DNA from: Camarhynchus parvulus
Taxonomy: Eukaryota > Chordata > Aves > Passeriformes > Thraupidae
Assembly: GCF_901933205.1 (NCBI RefSeq)
Contig: NC_044573.1
Coordinates: 84,154,546-84,218,545, forward strand
Reading direction: 5' to 3'
Length of the DNA: 64,000 bases
Every line of letters begins with the position of its first letter. Positions within the stretch are counted from its first letter, which is position 1. Below are positions 1 to 10,566 of this stretch, piece after piece. Below the pieces are notes generated by a model that made no database searches, was not told the DNA's origin, and saw nothing but the letters and a program-made list of their open reading frames with translations. A program made the translations under genes and the position numbers.

Positions 1-552
1 AATAAACTTGCAAAAACTGGAAGAAACAGTAACATAATGTAACATAAATGCACAAATTGCTAAATTCGCCTAACCATTACTGGAAGTTTAATTAAAGAAC
101 TGTTTTTCTTTGCAGCTGAAAGATTTGTTTAAAATAATATTCAATTTTAAAAAATATAACCCATTATCTAATGCAACTAGTCTAAAAATCTGTCAAGGGA
201 GTGTGAAAGCCCTCTAAGTTTGAGAAATTTTGGAGACACTCACAAAATACTCAGATTGTTTTTAAACATGTTGCTAGGTAGGTGTCCAGATGTCTGAGTG
301 ATAATGTTGTATGCATCTCTGTTATTATGAATGGGACATATTCCAGTCCCATTTCACTGGAGCCACAGATATGACAAAAATCCATTATTTTCTAACATTA
401 CAACTGCAAAGCCCCCACAAAAGAGTGTAGAATAAAAGCAAGGCAAATGGCATAAAAGTAATTATTTCCCGGAAACATGGGTAATGTTACATATTATGAT
501 TTTTTTGTTGTTGTTGTTTTCTTTTTTAACCATTGGAGTAGTATAATTCTGT
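1..552. other. AT-rich non-coding sequence, no feature seen
   Basis: No open frame of note and no recognised repeat. A T-rich stretch with GTT triplets lies near 500-530, just before the first CR1 copy. Confidence 0.6.
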
Positions 553-695
553 AGCAGGTGACAGGGCTAGTGGGATCCCTGCCGTTGGAGGTGTTTGGCA
601 ACCTGCTTGGATTAGACCTGCTTAGAGTAGGGAACTGGATTAAGTGACCTCTTGATACTCCTTCCAGCTTCAGATTCTGGTTCTGTGATTGAATT
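553..695 (+). mobile_element. CR1 LINE, 3'-end fragment
   Basis: This is the last ~140 bases of an avian CR1 non-LTR retrotransposon, read on the plus strand. It shows the diverged CR1 3'-UTR order: a 'ctagtgggatccctgcc' block, then 'ggaactggattaagtgacct', then 'ccttccagcttcagattctg' and a degenerate 'ttctgtgattg' end. CR1 copies are normally truncated at the 5' end because reverse transcription stops early. The many mismatches suggest an old insertion. It is followed at once by a second CR1 end in the same direction. Confidence 0.8.
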
Positions 696-739
696 ATTCT
701 AGTGAACCATCAGAAGGTTTGTTTTTCAGGCTGTTAATG

Positions 740-1075
740 TACAGTAGAAGCTCTCTCTGCAACTGCCTGAAAAGAGGTTGCAGCCAGGTGTGGTTGGCCT
801 TTCCTCCCAGGAAAGCAGTGAGGGATAAGAGGACACAGTCTTAAACTATGCTGCAAGACGTTTAAGTTGGACATTAGGAAGAAGTTCTTCACAATAAGGG
901 TCATTGGGTATGGAGTGTACTGCCCAAGGAGATGGTGGAGTCACCATCTCTGGAGGTGTTTCAGACTGGATGTGGCACTTAGGGACGTGGTTTAGTTGAG
1001 AAGGTGGTGTTATGTCACAGTTTGGACTTGATATCATAAGATCTTTTCCAACTTACTTGATACTCTGAATCTGTG
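740..1075 (+). mobile_element. CR1 LINE, 3'-end fragment (second copy)
   Basis: This copy begins in the part of CR1 that encodes the C-terminus of ORF2 ('caactgcctgaaaagaggtt'). It then has 'ttggacattaggaagaagtt', 'ggagatggtggagtcacc', 'ggaggtgtttcagactgga' and 'cttttccaactta', which are the standard CR1 landmarks in order. The reading frame is broken by stops, so the copy is dead. It lies just downstream of another CR1 3' end. Because CR1 insertions end at their own 3' terminus, the two are separate insertions and not one element. Confidence 0.88.
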
Positions 1076-3689
1076 GTTGTTACTGTTACACAACAGTGCC
1101 ATAGGCTTTGGTAGGCTTTCTCTACTTAGCTGCACACTGCGCTGTGTTTGAATACCACCACACTGGAGCCATGCATTTTTTTGTGCTCTGGTGTCTCAGA
1201 CTCTTGCTTTCAACTGTATTTATCATTAAATCGTTTGTCATTGATCATTCCCCAAGTATCTTAACTTTGTTGTAAATAAATAGTTCTGTTTGTTATAGGA
1301 GGTCAAAATTTCTACAATTCTGGAAAAATACACTGTAGATAATATTTGAATACTGATGGTTACATGAAGTAACATTAAATAATCTTTCAATATATCTTCT
1401 TGATGAATAAAGTAAATAAATTATAAGAATGCTGTTCAGAGGTCTTCCTAATGAAAATTTTACAGAAGTATTAATGAAGTTGGATACCTTGGAAATTTCC
1501 TTAGTCCCATTTGAAAGAGCATAGACACTGCAGTGAAATATCACTCTCAATAATTCTCAATACCAACTTTCAGAATCATGTACAGCTGTGTGTGTATGAT
1601 ATATATGTGTACACACACACATACACACACACAGGGGACAAATTCATGGGTAAAAGGTGAGCTTTACCATCATAACTGCCCTTCCAGGATGACTGGAAGT
1701 ATGTAGATAACCAAATATCAAACAAATCATTAATAAGATTATGTAGTGGTTCATTTTTATACACATTTGTCCATTCATATTTTGAAAATAAGATTCAAAA
1801 TCTTAAGTTCTGTATGTTTTCAGGACTATTAGATTTGAAATAACAACATCACTAGAAAAACATCACTGGAATTAAAACCTATCATCAGAACAGTAAAAAA
1901 ACCTACGAGGAAAAAAAAAAGCCAGAGAAATTTGATACAACTCGTACTAATGACAAAATGCTCTTGAACATGAGATGCCTATGATACATATCATCCACAG
2001 AGATTCTTTAATCTAATTATACATGGTTTGCCTCGTTTAGTTATTTGGATGTTGGAAGTTTTGGTCAATAAAAAAGCAGAAGTCCAAACTTGCAATAGGA
2101 ACTTCAATTTAATATATTTGTCATATTTCAGCAGAACCTTCTTTAGTTTTGGAATGGATCATACAAAGTGCATCAGCTGAATGATAGAGGAAACATTAAC
2201 ATTATGATAAGAGATTAGCCATTATTGGCATATCTATTTCTACAGAAAAATATTTAAAGATAGCTTTTAACATGCTGAAACTAAAAAAATTACTACATTT
2301 TTAGAAATAAGTATGTAGCAGGAATATTTAATACTCCTCACAAGTTATTTTCCTCTGCTTTTGTGCATAATTTCTTTCATGAGTCTCTGAAACATTAGAC
2401 ATTGTTCCATGAAATGATGGAATCACACCAAATTATTTTGGAACATAATAGCTCAATACTCACATACTGATTACTCAAGGGTATTTTTCTGTCTGACAAG
2501 AACACACATACATTACATACAACATGTCTATTTTAAGAGAATAACGTAAGTACACAGAAGTTCATATCTAATGTCAATGAAGTCAACAGAATGAGTCTAA
2601 CATACTTTGGATGAAGCCATGGTTCATTACAGACATATAATGTTTCGATGTTGATGCAAATCTTAATCAGACAAATTAAGATATTTATGCTTTAGCTTCA
2701 GCTGTAAGGCATGAGACAACTTAATGACAGTGCTTAGGTTTTCAATGAGAAAAGAATATCTCCCAACTTTAATTTTAATTACTTTAATACTGTCAAAGAA
2801 CTTCAAAGAAATCTATCTGCTGGATTGATAGGTTGTGTTATAACTCTAAAATTTCATGCAGATACTAATGTGGCATTTCTCAAAGCTTTACACAGAAAAA
2901 TAAGCTTCACTATTTTCTTTTTCACTGAGACATCAGCTTGTAAGACAGAAACACAGAGGTTATGTATCCCAAATATTAGAAAGGTGGTTTTGTGAAAGTG
3001 TTCATCTATTGATCTCATAGCTGTGCATGGGAAAAACTTAGCAGTGCCTTCAGAGGCACCAGGATTTCAAACAGTATTATTAGATAATTCTCGACATACT
3101 TATTTTTAAAACATCTGAAAAAAGAAAGGGAATAAAAAGAATTTCCAAACATCACTTCCAATGTACAGCATTCTCCACTCCTTTGTGTTTGAAAACACTG
3201 AAGAAAACAGAATTTGTTAAGATTGATGAGTCTATATTAAGAATGGTTGAATGTCTATAAATATCTAGCAATATCGAGGGCATTTCTTTTTACAAATTTA
3301 TTTCTTATGTGAATTATCTGGAAAGCAGTCTAAGCATGTTAGTGGAAGAACAATGAATATATAAATAAATGTATGCAGGATACTAAAACTAAGGAGGAGA
3401 GAGAAAGAGGATAAAAAGTTTGTAATCATAAACATCAAGAATTATGAAATGAAGATGAAAATGTGGTCAACCCTTCTCTACTCAGAAATATGTATCTACT
3501 CTGTAATAAACCTGCTTGAATGACAGGTATATTTTTAAAAGATGCACTGAAATTGAACAAAGCAATATCTGAAAACTCTAGTCTTACATTCCAAGCAAAA
3601 CTTTGATTTTCAGCATGTGTGTGGAACCTGCCTCATAAGACACTGAATTTCATGATCCTATTTTCTAAAGGGTTTTGATGGTGTGATAT
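1076..3689. other. AT-rich non-coding sequence with one TG/CA microsatellite
   Basis: About 2.6 kb with no recognised transposon and no convincing reading frame. Apart from the dinucleotide repeat near 1.6 kb it looks like single-copy sequence. Confidence 0.5.
1586..1634. repeat. TG/CA microsatellite with self-complementary halves
   Basis: A (TG)n run is followed by a short AT segment and then an interrupted (CA)n run. The TG half and the CA half are complementary, so the tract can fold back on itself. Replication slippage at such tracts makes them length-variable. Confidence 0.85.
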
Positions 3690-4060
3690 TCATAGAATCA
3701 TACAATCATCAAATAGTTTAGGCTGGAAGGGACTTTCAAAGATGGATCATCTAGTCCAACCCCTCTGCCAAGATGGATCATCTAGTCCAACCCCTCTGGG
3801 ACATACTTCTCCAGATCAGGTTGCTGTTCATTCCAGCCTGACCTGGAGGTTTGGGATACCCACAACTTCTCTGATCAGTCCTTTCTGGAGTCTTACCAAC
3901 CACGTTGTAAAAATGTCTTCCTTATGTCTAAATCTAGCATGTTTCAGTTTAAAATCATTGCATCTTGTTCTTTCACCACAGACCTTAAAAAAAGTATTTT
4001 CCTGACTTTCTTGACATCCTTTTATACATTGAAAAGACATTGAATTCTTCATATTCTGAA
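3690..4060 (-). mobile_element. CR1 LINE, reverse orientation, 3' portion
   Basis: On the plus strand it begins with 'catagaatcatacaatcat', the reverse complement of the CR1 terminal repeats. It continues with 'ggctggaagggactttcaaa' and 'catctagtccaacccctctg', the classic CR1 tail. Further on, 'aaaatgtcttccttatgtct' and 'tttaaaatcattgcatcttg' match the reverse strand of the end of ORF2. The copy carries an internal 31-base tandem duplication (see 3740-3798). The small open frames here are shadows of the decayed CR1. Confidence 0.92.
3740..3798. repeat. 31-bp tandem duplication inside a CR1 tail
   Basis: A 28-base segment starting 'agatggatcatctagtcc' occurs at 3740-3767 and again, letter for letter, at 3771-3798, with 3 bases between. 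The unit is part of the CR1 3' region and normally occurs once. Perfect identity inside an otherwise diverged copy suggests the duplication is younger than the insertion. Confidence 0.95.
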
Positions 4061-4359
4061 CTGCACTCTTGCCTAAGTCACAGTCAGTGATTTTTGCTTC
4101 TGAAGTCTACCAGGGGAAAAAAATCCCACAGTCTTTCAGGAGATATCTAGATATGAAAACAGGAAAGAAAAAAACCCAAACAAAAGAAAACAGTTCTTAT
4201 CTTTCTTTATTTTTTCTATGAAAGGATAAGTATGTATTGTAAAAACAGTTCTAAAAACCTCTAAGACTAGACCTCACAGCCTGTGAGGTCCAAAGCTTTG
4301 CTGCCTTCAAGATGAAAAAAAGTCTTTATATTATGTCTGAATATCTCCTTCTCATTTAT
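4061..4359. other. AT-rich spacer
   Basis: No feature seen. An A-rich stretch lies near 4160-4195. Confidence 0.5.
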
Positions 4360-5150
4360 GCTCCATGTGCTGCTGCTTCAGAGACTGGCCTGCCTGGAGC
4401 ACAGATTGCCCTGCAGCCCAAGAGGGAGACCACGGTGATGAACATTCTCTATCTGCAGCCCACGGTCAACCACAGTGGAGCACAAATACACCCTGCATCT
4501 CACGGAGAACCACATGCTGCAGCAGGTGAATACATCCTGAAGGGAGGTGCAGCCCTTGGGTAACCCAAGCACAACCAGAATCCCAACAGGAATTGCATCC
4601 TGTGCAGAGAAGCCCACACAGGAGCAGTTTTCCTTGCACAAACTGTGCCCCTGGAGGACCCACACTGAAATTGTCTCCTTCAGGTGGACTGTACTCCATG
4701 TGAAGGATTCATGTTGGAACAGTTAGAGAAAAACTATCTCCCATGGGAGGCATCCTATGCTGTAGAAAAGGAATGGCCTAAGGGGGAAGGAGCAGGAGAA
4801 ATGAAGTGTTATAAACAGACTGCAATCTCCATTCCCTAACCTCCTGCATGATGAGGGCAGGAGGAGGTAGAAGAGTGAATGAATGATATTGAGCTTGAGG
4901 AGAAGGTGGATATATGGAGAAGGTATTTTTATGCTTGTCTTTATTTTCTCACTGTCCTACTCTGTTATTAATTGCCAGTAAATTCAGAGATCTTCCCCAA
5001 TCATGTTTTTCACATGACAGTAATTGATCTCCCTGTCTTTATCTCAGCCCATTGGCTTTTACATATTCTTTTCTTCTTCTCACACTGATGGTGAATAAGA
5101 GCAGCGGCTGGGTATGGCAGCCAGCTGGGATCAAACCCACCGTATTATCC
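4360..5150 (+). mobile_element. Avian ERVK-like LTR (family C), probably solo, diverged
   Basis: This is an endogenous-retrovirus long terminal repeat on the plus strand. Landmarks shared in the same order with the copies at 24240-24678, 36493-36643 and 40770-41671 (the last two reversed) include 'cctgcagccc', 'ctccattccctaacctcctg', 'ggaggaggtagaagagtga', 'gaagaaggt'-type text, 'ttctcactgtcctactctg', 'tgacagtaattgat', 'ctttatctcagccca' and 'ccagctgggatcaaacccac'. From memory, related avian elements are followed by a lysine-tRNA-type primer-binding site, hence 'ERVK-like'. No such site or internal coding region follows here, so a solo LTR or truncated copy is likely. The left boundary is approximate. 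Confidence 0.75.
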
Positions 5151-5804
5151 CAGAATGAAACCAAGCTGACCACACATGAGTTACTCTTAGTAAACACAGG
5201 CTTTCTATTCCTGATCAATTTCCTCTTCCTCCTACACCCAGAAATCTGTTTAGGGGTGCTTACTCTATGACTTTCCCAGAATTTCTAGGATCCTTGGCTG
5301 ACCTAGTAGAGATATAGATGGCAGAAAAACATTTAAGATTAGAGAAAGAGGAAGTTTGGGAAGATAGCAATTTGCAGATAAAACATTTGATGTGGATACA
5401 TCTGTATGAGAAAATTATTTATCATATTTGTAGTTAAGGCTAGCATAATTGGTTTGCCCTAAAAATACTATTAATTAATTTTCAACATGTCTCTAATTTC
5501 ACAAACATAGTTCAAGAAGATGTATTAGGTAGAATCATCTGCTGAAATGAAATATCACTCAGTAAGAGTGGTTATAAATCCTAGCAAGTGTTATTTAAAG
5601 TGTTTTAGGATCTCATCAGACAATGTCATATCACATCACAGAGTAAAACACAAATTTGTTTGTTGTCATTCAAGCTAAGTAGCAATTATAATGTTCTATG
5701 ATGTGATAGAACCCGATATATGGCAGGACAGGTGCAAGGCTTATCGATGTACTAGGAACCACAGAAGTGCCTGAGAATGCTCACATAAGAATTAGGGCTT
5801 TTCT
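5151..5804. other. Non-coding spacer
   Basis: No gene or transposon recognised. A small inverted repeat (GTTCTAT ... ATAGAAC, loop of 6) lies at 5693-5712. Confidence 0.5.
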
Positions 5805-6440
5805 GTTTCTGGAAAAATGACACAGCTACTGAGAGAGCCAGGGAAGGCACCCTGTTGGATCTGTTTACAGAGGACTGGTGGGTAATATGGCGCTTGGGGG
5901 CAGTCTTGGGCATGCTGATCATGAAAAGTTATGAGTTTTTGGTTCTCAGGGATCTAAAGAAGGAGGTCAGCACAACAGCAACCTTGGATTCCCACATGGC
6001 AGGCCTTGGCTTGCTTAGGGGACTGGGTGAGAGAGTCCCTTGGGAGACAGTCCTGAAGGGCAGAAGAGTACACAAAATCTGGACATTCTTCACACAGGAA
6101 ATCTTATAGAGGCAGAAACAAGCCATCACCATGCTCTGGAAGATGGGTTGGCAGGAGAGAAGATCAGCCTGGCTGAACGAAGAGCTTTGGCTGCAACTCA
6201 GGAGAAAAGGGAGAGTTTATGCCCTTCGGAAGGATGACAGACAATGACAGGATGATGACAAAGATGTAATAAATTTATGCAGGGAGAAAATTAGAAGGGT
6301 AAAAGCCCAGCTAGAACTTAATGTGTATATTGCTATAAAACACAAAAGCAATTGTTTCTATGCATACATTAAAAACAAAAAGTAGTCTATAGGTCCTATA
6401 GATCAGCTGTCCACAATTCCACAAGCCTAATAATGTTGAA
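5805..6440 (+). mobile_element. CR1 LINE, internal ORF2 fragment (endonuclease-RT linker region)
   Basis: Unlike the other CR1 pieces this is not a 3' end. It matches the middle of ORF2, between the endonuclease and reverse-transcriptase domains. Landmarks are 'ggatctgtttacagaggac', 'gagagagtcccttgggag', 'cagtcctgaagggcagaag', 'gcctggctgaacgaagagc', 'atgcagggagaaaattagaa' and 'aaagcccagctagaactta'. In translation, short runs such as RVPWE, AQLELN-like and CREKIRR-like text are visible but fall in different frames. At least one frameshift occurs near 6.04-6.1 kb and there are several stops, so it is inactive. The 3' part of the element is missing. Confidence 0.85.
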
Positions 6441-9090
6441 AAATTTGTACTTGCACCAAACAAGGACGGGTGGCATACTCCTTGTCTTGGTAGTCGTGAG
6501 TTTATGGGAAGTAAACTTAATTATGTCAGAAAGGTGGGGTCTTGGGGGCTACTAGAGCACTAGTCCTTTCAACCATCCCTCAAACATAGTCAACCAGAGA
6601 TGAAAACAGAAAATGTATAAACCATATATACTGCATTCTAAATCCTGCATCTGTTCACTCAGCTCTGTCTTGTAGTCAGTAATACCTAGCAATTTATCAG
6701 AATCCTGTGAGCATGATTTTGACATGGACTTTTGCACAGTATTACCTTGAGATCTGAACTTCTTAGCTCCCTTAGAAGTCTAGTTTCCTCAATGACTCTT
6801 CAAATTCTATCACCTATATGAAAGTTCTTCTGCAGAACTTTTCTCCTTGAAATATTTTGGATTTGTGTTCAGTGACAGAAACTTGATTATAGATCTCTTC
6901 TTCATTGTTCTGTTCTTTGTGGCAGCTAAGGGAAGCCAAGAACAAAAATATTATCTCCTTTCATGTATTTTTGGAACCATTTCAAAAAATTCACACTCCA
7001 CTGAGATTGGAGCATGCTTTATTCCAGATAAAGGGACAGAAATAAATTGTGTTGTCAATAAAAAATATTATTTTTAGTTTCCCTCCAAAAAGGAAACTCA
7101 CTATTTATAAAGACCTAATAGGGAAAATTTATTAAGTTTTCTTAAAGTTTCTACTCTACAGGAAATAGATGACTAAACTCAACCCCAATCAAAGGTTACA
7201 AGCACAAAGCACACAAACAAAGAGAAAAAAAAGGTGGATTCAAAGGAGAAGAACAACTGTTAAAGGTCAAAGCCCAAGACATAGCAAATTAGGAGTATTT
7301 TCTAAAAGGCACCTGTACATCCTCTAAGAAATTGCTGAAGTGATGCCTCTGCAGCAGTTATAAGACACCTTGCCTTTCTTTCTAAGAACTATTAGATTCA
7401 CCCTTCCCTCTTACTGCGCTCTGAGAACTTCTGTGCTTCTGTAATATTTTGTTTTTCAAAAGAACACTAGCTCCCACTATCCATAGGGATACTTTTAAAG
7501 ACAAGACGGCTAACACAATCAGGACCCAGCAGGAATACATAGGCAATGCTCTAAATACATTTAATTAAGCGTGGAAGTGATGAACTTCATGCAAGATTAG
7601 GAAATATTCAAACTAAATGGTTAAGAAAGAAAAAAATAAGAAATATCCATTAAAATCTATACAAATTTTTTTTAAAGTATATTATGTATGAACATTTTGT
7701 TTCTATAGACTCCACTGATATAGCTACTGGAATAAGCTCAACATGGATTTTTCAGATTATTCTACCTGAGAAAAGTTTTCTTTAAACATAAGTGTGTTGA
7801 AAAATTATTTGCACTTGAGACAGTATTAACTGCTATTTATTGTGCAAACTTAAGCAACATCAAAGAAAATTAATTTTTAAAAAAATTGACTTTTAGTTTT
7901 GGACATATTTTAAAGTAATAATGTAGTCTTTTCCCTCTGACTTGAACTTCATTAATTCTAAAAAAGTACATCTTCTGACATTTGTATTCACTATACTTAA
8001 TCTAAAGTTTTGTTTTAAACACGGACATTATCTATTAATTGTCAAAGGGTATATTAACTTAGTTAGTGATCCCACCTTTGATAGATGTTCTTAGAAATCA
8101 AATTCCCAGCTTGCTAAGTTAGACTCAGTAATTTATGTTATGAAAAATCCATGTTTTTCAGATTTACAGCAGACTATTACATTTGTATGCAGGGAACTTT
8201 CTTTTGATCACCTTTTTTTTTTCAACTTATAAATTTCACAAGATAAGCTGTGGAGTTGCTGCTAGAAACCAATCCCTTCTCATTAAATTTAATCTAAAAA
8301 AAATTAAATAAGGCCAAACTCCACCATACATAATTCTGCGCAATAATTCAGCAAGGCTGAATTCTTAAAAATAAATATCTTCTATTTTACTACTGCTTAT
8401 AGTAAAAAAAAGAGTTAAAATAGCAGTGCGAGATTTTCAGAATTAAACATACCAGGAAGTGTTTACTGAATTCTATCTTTTCCCAGCTTTTCTATCACTT
8501 GTTTCTTTAACATTCATGGACAATTTGGTTTCCCCTGGCTAACAAAAACAGTAGTGTAAGTTTCAAAACCTGTACCTTACACAGGTAAGACCTTCAGCTT
8601 GTGTTTGAAGTATTTTGAAACATTATTTTCAAAATCTGTGATATTTCACCAGTCTGTGCCCACAATTCTCTGTCTCACATTTTGGTGCCTAATTCTCACA
8701 ATTTCTAAACTGACGCTGGACACCCAAATTTACTGTCCTGCATGGAGAGTACAGAGGCCAGCAGAGTAACCAACTGCATGCACAGCTAAGCATCAGGGGA
8801 AAAAAAACCAAAACATTTTCTATGGTGACTTTCTAGATGGAAGACATCTGAAACTCTTCCCAGACTATGCTCATAAATCTTTAGAATAGTGTGAGCAAAA
8901 GTCAATTGCCCTGTTCTTTTAATTTTCAGTTGGGGAAAGAAGAGTAAGTTAGAAAAGGAACCCCAGTCCATTATTCCCTTTTCCAACCTCCACATTTTAG
9001 TGCTGTGTGCATTGGTTTCAGTGTTGCATTCCTTGATATCAGTTTTGGTTTTGTTTTTATGGGTTTTATCTTTGTTTTCTTGTTTGTTTA

Positions 9091-9116
9091 TTTGTGTGCA
9101 TGTGTGTGTGTGTTTG
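9091..9116. repeat. TG-rich microsatellite
   Basis: An interrupted (TG)n run, next to TTTG-type repeats just upstream (about 9070-9090). Confidence 0.8.
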
Positions 9117-9210
9117 CATTCTCCATAGATAACTTGACAAAGGCCCTGGTAGCGATTCTGTAAAAAAACTTTGGGATTCAATTTTATATTATAATTCTTT
9201 AATATTTGAA

Positions 9211-9229
9211 AATCAATCAATCAATCAAC
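9211..9229. repeat. (AATC)n microsatellite
   Basis: More than four perfect AATC units in a row. Confidence 0.9.
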
Positions 9230-9799
9230 AGCTCAGATATACTGTTTTTATGAGTAAGAAATAAGAATTTTTTAAAAAATGGTGAGATAAAAGAATGAGG
9301 AAAAGAAGGGATAAAATAACATGTTGGGACAGAAAATGGTAAGATGGATCAAAGGAGAAGGATAAAGGTGAAAGTGTGAAGAAGAATGAAAGAGAAAATA
9401 ATATTAGGTAGAAATCTCACTTTGAGGAAATTTCACTTCAAAGTTTCACACTTCAAGGAAGCTAAATGATCAGAAATGCCTGTTCTTTCACTTCTGTTTA
9501 GAACTTAAAATATATTGATAACCTCTTTCATTTATTTTTCTAAAATGTTTGTACCCCTATTTTTATATTTTCTAATAGGATTTTTTCACAAGAAGCAATT
9601 GCAGTGAGAAAAATAAAGATTTTCTTTGAGTAACATGATTGTATTATAGTTATCTTATAGTTTTACCTCTGTTCTGTTTGACCACAAATAAACAGTCATT
9701 TATCTTGTCATTGATATTCATGAAAGCTTGGTATGGGTTCATATAATCATCTTGATCTCAAGCACAGCTACCAGATGTTAGTTACACAACTGAAGTTCT

Positions 9800-10106
9800 A
9801 AAACTTTGAGGGCATCCTACAGGAAAGTGCAGAACTTTTTACAAGGGTGCATAGCAACAGAAGAAGGGGGAACAATTTTAAGCTGAAAGAGGCTCGTGTT
9901 GGATTGGATATCTTTACTGTGAGAATGATGAGGCACTGAAACAGGCACCCCACTCCCAGACATTTCCCTGGCCAGGCTGGATGGGGTTTTGGGAAACCTG
10001 GTGTAGTAAAAGGTATCCCTGACTGTGGCACGGACATTGGAAATTGGTGTCCTTCAAGGCCCCTTTCAATTCAAACCATCCAATGATTCTTTGGTTCTGT
10101 GATTCT
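9800..10106 (+). mobile_element. CR1 LINE, 3'-end fragment
   Basis: The plus strand reads 'ggccaggctggatggggttt', 'ggaaacctggtgtagtaaaa', 'ggtatccctgactgtggca', 'cttcaaggcccctttcaatt' and ends 'ggttctgtgattctttt', which is the CR1 3' UTR. Upstream, 'gttggattggatatctttac' marks the end of ORF2. The segment that normally separates the two parts is shortened around 9940-9970, so the copy has an internal deletion compared with the usual CR1 order. Confidence 0.9.
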
Positions 10107-10143
10107 TTTCTCTGTGGTATTAAGCAGCAGGAAACTAAAAAAA

Positions 10144-10566
10144 ATAAGCGATATAGGCTTTATGACAAAACACATTAATAAGTCTGTGATTTATGCTTGT
10201 GAACAAGATGTTATAACTCTTTGCTGCCTCCTTATCTGCATAGCATTATGCTAATAAGTGGAATGTATAGCTTATTCTAGAGGGTCTCTAGTTCATTCAG
10301 TGAAGTGGTGGCCCTAAAAGTGATGGACGTGGTTGCTATGCAGGCATTGTTTGCTTCCATGCTGGTGCTTCATGGCACCACATCCGGTGCCAGCACATGT
10401 GCCATCCACATTCAGTCCCGTGGGGAAAGGAAAGAGTGACTCCTATGGTCAGAGGATTATAGGTGAGTGAAGGAAACAGTCCCAGCTGACTCCATAACAA
10501 GTGCCACCCCTATGCAAATGCGCAAATAAGCAGATACAGGCTCTATAATGTGCGATAAAATACATT
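10144..10566. repeat. Imperfect ~35-bp direct repeat bounding ~350 bp
   Basis: The segment at about 10144-10175 ('aataagcgatataggcttta' ... 'gacaaaacacatt') is repeated in the same direction at about 10526-10566 ('aataagcagatacaggctct' ... 'gataaaatacatt'), with a 7-base gap in the alignment. A weaker third relative ('gctaataagtggaatgtata') sits near 10249. The enclosed region is richer in GC than its surroundings and holds a 7-bp-stem hairpin at 10373-10392 (TGGCACC ... GGTGCCA). I do not recognise the element. It could be a decayed LTR element or a tandem duplication. Confidence 0.5.

Larger units (their letters stand above)
6441..9799. other. AT-rich non-coding sequence
   Basis: About 3.4 kb with no recognised transposon. 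Short A- and T-runs are common. Simple repeats lie at 9091-9116 and 9211-9229. A 144-codon open frame on the minus strand (8786-9220) is low-complexity (Lys/Thr/Asn-rich, produced by the TG repeat) and has no domain I recognise. Confidence 0.5.

Noticed and set aside
8786..9220. 144-codon minus-strand open frame
   Set aside because: Low-complexity Lys/Thr/Asn-rich sequence created by TG and TTTG repeats on the other strand. No domain and no splice context.
10373..10392. Hairpin as a possible intrinsic terminator or microRNA precursor
   Set aside because: The stem is only 7 bp with no T run and no extended pairing. Too short for a miRNA precursor, and intrinsic termination is not relevant here.
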